10,252 nucleotides of DNA from Capniomyces stellatus (taxonomy: Eukaryota > Kickxellomycota > Harpellomycetes > Harpellales > Legeriomycetaceae). Below the pieces are notes generated by a model that ran no database searches, was not told where the DNA came from, and saw only the letters and a program-made list of their open reading frames with translations. The stretch spans positions 143,259-153,510 of the forward strand of contig LUVW01000045.1 of assembly GCA_001661515.1 (NCBI GenBank), written 5' to 3'. Shown piece by piece: positions 7,378 to 10,252 of the stretch (within the stretch, counting starts at the first letter, position 1; each line of letters starts with the position of its first letter). The translations under genes were made by a program, and so were the position numbers.

Positions 7378-7830
7378 CTAAGTTCTGATGGGAATTGCTT
7401 CCAAAACCACTGAACCAGCTTCATTCGACATGATCGCCTGGTAGGCGTTATGCTTGTTCATAAGCTTGTGCATTTCGGTGAACTCTGGGTACCAATCAAG
7501 CTTTTCCACCTCCTTTTTCTTAGAGTACTGTACAGTACATGAGTAGACCCACTTGGAGTTATTCTTGGGGTCGGTGAATATCTCAAACTTTGGGTGGACT
7601 TGAGTGTTTACAAACAGCGATGATGGAAGAAATATCGATTGCCACACTGTCAAAGCCTCCTGCGGAATTGTCTTGAAATCCGAAACCTTGTAACTCATCC
7701 TGATATTGCAGTTATAACCCTTTGTACACGTGAACTCGCTGCACACGGACCATCCATTACTGTTATCACCACATTGAACTTCGGCTCCAATCAATGCCAA
7801 GGACATTGCTAACACAAACGGCCACTTCAT
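7378..7830 (-). CDS. Small secreted cysteine-containing protein, function unknown
   Basis: The first ATG at 7830-7828 gives a 150-residue protein ending in TAG. The frame runs a few codons further upstream but has no ATG there. Residues 1 to about 18 form a signal peptide: MKWP, a hydrophobic core FVLAMSLALIG, then AEVQ, with cleavage probably near A16-Q19. The mature part has five cysteines spaced C-x9-C-x4-C-x5-C-x56-C, an N-glycosylation sequon (NNS) shortly before the last cysteine, several aromatic residues, and a Lys/Glu-rich stretch (YSKKKEVEKLDW). There is no membrane anchor, GPI signal or repeat. I do not recognise a family. Codon use is balanced and less skewed than in VPS15, and the ATG has A at -3, so a real gene is likely. 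It could be an extracellular or cell-surface protein of a fungus associated with a host, but that is speculation. Polyadenylation signals lie downstream and TATA-like boxes upstream. Confidence 0.75.
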   Translation of the reverse strand: MKWPFVLAMSLALIGAEVQCGDNSNGWSVCSEFTCTKGYNCNIRMSYKVSDFKTIPQEALTVWQSIFLPSSLFVNTQVHPKFEIFTDPKNNSKWVYSCTVQYSKKKEVEKLDWYPEFTEMHKLMNKHNAYQAIMSNEAGSVVLEAIPIRT

Positions 7831-7972
7831 ACTGAAAAAATATATCAATCTTGGCTTCTTTTTTTAAAAAAAATAAATATACTACTAGTACTTAATTAGT
7901 CCTTTTACACAAATTAGTGAAAATATATATGTGCTTTATTGTCTGCTAGCTTGAAAAGTTGGGATCCTAAAC

Positions 7973-7986
7973 GTTTGTTAACAAAC
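7973..7986. repeat. 14-bp perfect palindrome GTTTGTTAACAAAC
   Basis: The sequence equals its own reverse complement over 14 bp. It sits about 145 bp upstream of the secreted-protein ATG. It could bind a dimeric transcription factor, or be chance in AT-rich DNA; its length and its GC-containing ends make it worth noting. Confidence 0.6.
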
Positions 7987-8020
7987 TTCTGGAAATGGGT
8001 GATGGGCAAAAACTCTGGCT

Positions 8021-8026
8021 TATATA
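8021..8026 (-). promoter_or_regulatory. TATA-like box upstream of the secreted-protein gene
   Basis: The minus strand reads GTGTATATAAGCC here, about 190 nt before the ATG. A second TATATATTTT element lies nearer, around 7923-7930. Either could set transcription start; the distal one fits a leader containing the possible 5'-UTR intron. Confidence 0.35.
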
Positions 8027-8759
8027 CACACAACCCATCGATTACTTATCTATATTTTCCTTACTCATTTCCGTACACCCAAAACCCCTTTTTCTTTGAT
8101 TTCAGTATAATAAACGGAAATACATTATTCGATCCTTAATTAATGTTGGCGGTTTGCTTGTAAACAGGAAGCTAAAATAATCAAGTTTTATGCTAGTAAT
8201 AAACCTGGCCATATTACATAAATTTTAATAAGCTGAAACCTGTTAAACTTGCTGAATACTAAACGCCGCTTTAATTAGAATAAAAACGGAAAATGAAAAC
8301 TTGGATGTCTGTAGCTTGAGTACAACAACAAAATCAATCAAACTAATAGTAAATAAGGATGAACAATGCAAAGCAAGTCTAGAATATTACACTTGAACCA
8401 ATGGCAAAACTGTTACAACTGGTAGAACTACCAGAAATAAAGCAAACTGGTTTAAGCAATTGAGATAAGATAATGCTAATATAAAAGGTTATAGTATATG
8501 AATTCTCTCAAATCCAAGTTTTGCGCCTAACTAACACTAACAGGTCTAGTTTTTTTTTATTTATTTATTGACGGAATTGACAAAACCTATTTAAAGATGT
8601 TGGTAATAACTACAGATTGACTTAAATACATGCTCCTCTGTCCACCATAATGCTACAAAAGAACCGCAAAATTGACAGACCCAAAATCAATACTTAAAAT
8701 TAATACTCAAAATTATTTTATTCACTCTCCTTCCACTAGTAATAACCACGCATTGATGA

Positions 8760-9649
8760 CTTTGGTTCATAGGGACTGTAACGTCTTTCTATTCAACTGG
8801 CTCGCTGCATTCTGTAAAGTGGTCTTTATCACCTTTCCTACATTTCTCTCACTTTTCAGGGTTCCTGCTGTTGCCCGACGTGTCTTTGGTCAGGTCTCCA
8901 AAATTTTCTGCCCAGACTCCCAACTTTTCCTTTTGGTCTATGATATATTTTCCATCTTTCTTTAGAACTGGTCCATCTGCTACAGATCTGTCTATCCCTC
9001 CAGAATATTTTTTGATCTATTCCCAGTACTTCATGATGTTTTTGCTTGCAAACAGTTTGTCTGCCTCTCCTATCTTTTCTACAATCCCTTCTTTTATGTC
9101 TTCAATTATCTGTATTATGCTCTTGCTCTTGACCTTGTTGTATTTAGCCATTAGTGCCTTTGTTTTTTTTCCGAATTTTCCGTTATTCTTTCCATTTTTA
9201 TACATTCTACTTTCTCGTTTCTTGTTTTTTGTTTTTTATTTCCTGATTTCCTGATTTTCTTGATTGCTTGAACAATCTCAATCTTTTTTGGTCTATTTAC
9301 CTGTTTATTCGCAAATTTTGAATTTGAAAGAGTTCCCTCTTGTATCTACCGCTTTCGGTTGTTCTGTTCAATTCCATATCTTGTCTAACAGCAACTTTAC
9401 GTCTGTGTTTATATTGCTGGGTTGATCCAATAATACTTGGAATCTGTTGTCTGATACGACCCTCTCCTTGTTTTCTTGTATATTTAGTACGTCCAACTTT
9501 GCTTTTTTGGGTGGTTTGTCAAACCTTCCAAGCAGCCAGTTGTTAATCATTGGCATGAGGTCTAACATTTCCACAACTTTGAGTATTATAGACTTGCTGG
9601 GTCTACTATTTATCCCACAGTAAAATATGTGGTCTGGTATTTTTCCCAT
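8760..9649 (-). pseudogene. Decayed non-LTR retrotransposon fragment (endonuclease-RT linker and RT N-terminal region)
   Basis: On the minus strand, conceptual translation gives stretches typical of the region between endonuclease and reverse transcriptase in LINE-type ORF2: a charged linker (9649-9368), KRLRLFKQSRKSGNQEIKNK in a second frame near 9290-9230, ADKLFASKNIMKYWE, then after a TAG at 9017-9019 VADGPVLKKDGKYIID, KLGVWAENFGDLTKDTSGNS and HFTECSEPVE. GNS followed closely by a Trp position, and a W-x-x-F-x-x-L pattern, are typical of these elements before the RT fingers. The fragment has at least five stops (for example TGA at 9365-9367 and TAG at 9017-9019) and two frame changes. The RT core with the YxDD box is absent downstream, so it is truncated at both ends and inactive. 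The element type is confident; subfamily and exact limits are not. Confidence 0.7.
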
Positions 9650-9775
9650 TTTTCATCCTTATTTTATTTATTTTTTATTATGGGTTCAATAATACAATAC
9701 TCAAGAATATTACAAAGCTAGTGGAACACTATTTAAAAAAAGTGACTAATTCAAATACTACCCTACTCCATACCG
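9650..9775 (-). other. Spacer between two retrotransposon fragments, possible LINE 3' UTR with A-rich tail
   Basis: It follows the stop of the upstream RT fragment on the same strand. It ends, reading minus, in an A-rich stretch (CATAATAAAAAATAAATAAA, about 9661-9680) immediately before the second fragment. This fits a 3' UTR with the A-rich tail that many non-LTR elements carry. No open frame is convincing. Confidence 0.4.
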
Positions 9776-10252
9776 TCACTCTAGGGATACCGTACCTTGA
9801 CGGCGTTGGTTCATTGGGGCTGATGATGTACTAATCTCATCGAGTCTTAGTAATCGGGTTGCGCGGATTAAAGTCAAGAATGATGCTGTTGCAAGCGTCA
9901 TCGAGACTGAGAGGTTATATTCTTTCTTTTGGATAGCAGATGCCTTGATCTTTAGTTCTCCCCCCGAGAAGCTCACCTACCAGCTTATTACGAGTTGAGT
10001 TGGGCGTAAGATTAAAGTCCGGTAAACTCTGATATGTGTTGTCAGGAATAAATTCCTTAAGGGTAATTTCTCTAGCATCGTCCCATTTGTTACAATCAAT
10101 TAGGATGTGCCCTATTGTTTCTGGGTGTCTTCTGTGACACATTGGGCAGTATTCTTTGTATTTGGTGTTTATGAACTTGCTGTTTGCTAGTCTCTCTGAG
10201 GTCCAAAAGCCCCCTATTATTATTTTTCCTATTTTTTTGATTCCTCTACTGT
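9776..10252 (-). mobile_element. Non-LTR retrotransposon ORF2, C-terminal end with zinc knuckle, partial, with one frameshift
   Basis: The frame is open from the right edge at 10252 down to TAA at 9915. It encodes FWTSERLA, then a CCHC knuckle CPMCHRRHPETIGHILIDC (C-x2-C-x9-H-x4-C) and KWDDARE, the usual region after the RT thumb of LINE-like elements. At a run of six G on the coding strand (plus-strand C at 9960-9965) the reading can pass to another frame, open from about 9976 to TGA at 9776-9778. That frame encodes ELKIKASAIQKKEYNLSVSM and a tail ending in SLE. The helical, Arg/Leu-containing segment (ATRLLRLDEI) resembles the extreme C-terminus of such proteins, so the true product probably spans both frames. 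A one-base indel in the homopolymer, by mutation or base-calling, is the simple explanation. The catalytic RT domain would lie beyond the right edge. Confidence 0.8.

Larger units (their letters stand above)
7831..8759. other. AT-rich upstream and intergenic region
   Basis: This stretch holds the 5' region of the secreted-protein gene and DNA up to the retrotransposon remnant. Near the gene there are minus-strand TATA-like sequences, a 14-bp palindrome and a possible 5'-UTR intron acceptor (TTTTTTCAG directly before TATG). From about 8100 to 8700 I see only short open frames with many stops on both strands, and no tRNA or other RNA signature. The CTAACTAACACTAACAG stretch near 8530-8545 resembles branch-site and acceptor sequence, but no flanking exons can be recognised. 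Confidence 0.6.

Noticed and set aside
7167..7424. Minus-strand hydrophobic 85-codon frame overlapping the end of the secreted-protein gene
   Set aside because: It overlaps a better gene in another frame and is mostly 3'-UTR homopolymer T read as Phe.
8382..8463. Plus-strand stretch reading LEPMAKLLQLVELPEIKQTG
   Set aside because: It looks protein-like but is under 30 codons between stops, has no recognised family and no supported splice partners, so chance is adequate.
8672..9254. Plus-strand open frames of 97 and 127 codons
   Set aside because: They are antisense to the retrotransposon remnant, whose minus-strand reading shows recognisable ORF2 segments.

Overview
The window looks like nuclear DNA of an AT-rich eukaryote, most likely a fungus, possibly an early-diverging lineage. 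Three things point that way. It carries a monofunctional RIB3-type riboflavin enzyme with two short GT-AG introns. It carries the C-terminal part of VPS15 swollen by Asn, Ser and Gly-Phe tracts. It also carries decayed non-LTR (LINE-type) retrotransposon pieces. The lineage is an inference from gene content and composition; no rRNA or other marker is present. Stop codons TAA, TAG and TGA all occur at plausible gene ends, so nothing suggests a variant genetic code.

Layout. Position 1 is a 19-G run, probably a contig edge or intronic poly-G. About 57-4299 (+) is the C-terminal two thirds or so of VPS15 (PIK3R4/p150), the scaffold of the Vps34 phosphatidylinositol 3-kinase complexes: HEAT repeats, a long disordered linker, then a WD40 domain. 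It is interrupted by an intron near 321-486, and the N-terminal kinase-like domain lies off the left edge. After a 134-bp AT-rich spacer comes a convergent, complete RIB3 gene (5255-4434, minus). It encodes 3,4-dihydroxy-2-butanone 4-phosphate synthase in three exons, and conceptual splicing gives a clean 206-residue protein. About 2.1 kb of pyrimidine-rich DNA (5256-7377) follows with no supportable gene. It holds a TATA-like box for RIB3, a 7-bp tandem repeat and a C-rich block that could form a G-quadruplex on the minus strand. A small secreted cysteine-containing protein of unknown function lies at 7830-7378 (minus). Its upstream region and further AT-rich DNA run to about 8.7 kb. The right end (8760-10252, minus) holds two non-LTR retrotransposon fragments in the same orientation. 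One is the C-terminal zinc-knuckle tail of a reverse transcriptase that enters from beyond the right edge. The other is a decayed piece from the endonuclease-RT linker and RT N-terminal region of another copy, without a catalytic RT core.

The host genes do not form a pathway: VPS15 acts in autophagy and endosomal sorting, RIB3 in riboflavin synthesis. I see no clear evidence of a new biological system. The most useful observations are the RIB3 gene model with a shared TG-rich motif before both 3' splice sites, the expanded VPS15 linker and loops, the unknown secreted protein, and the pattern of decay in the retrotransposon copies.
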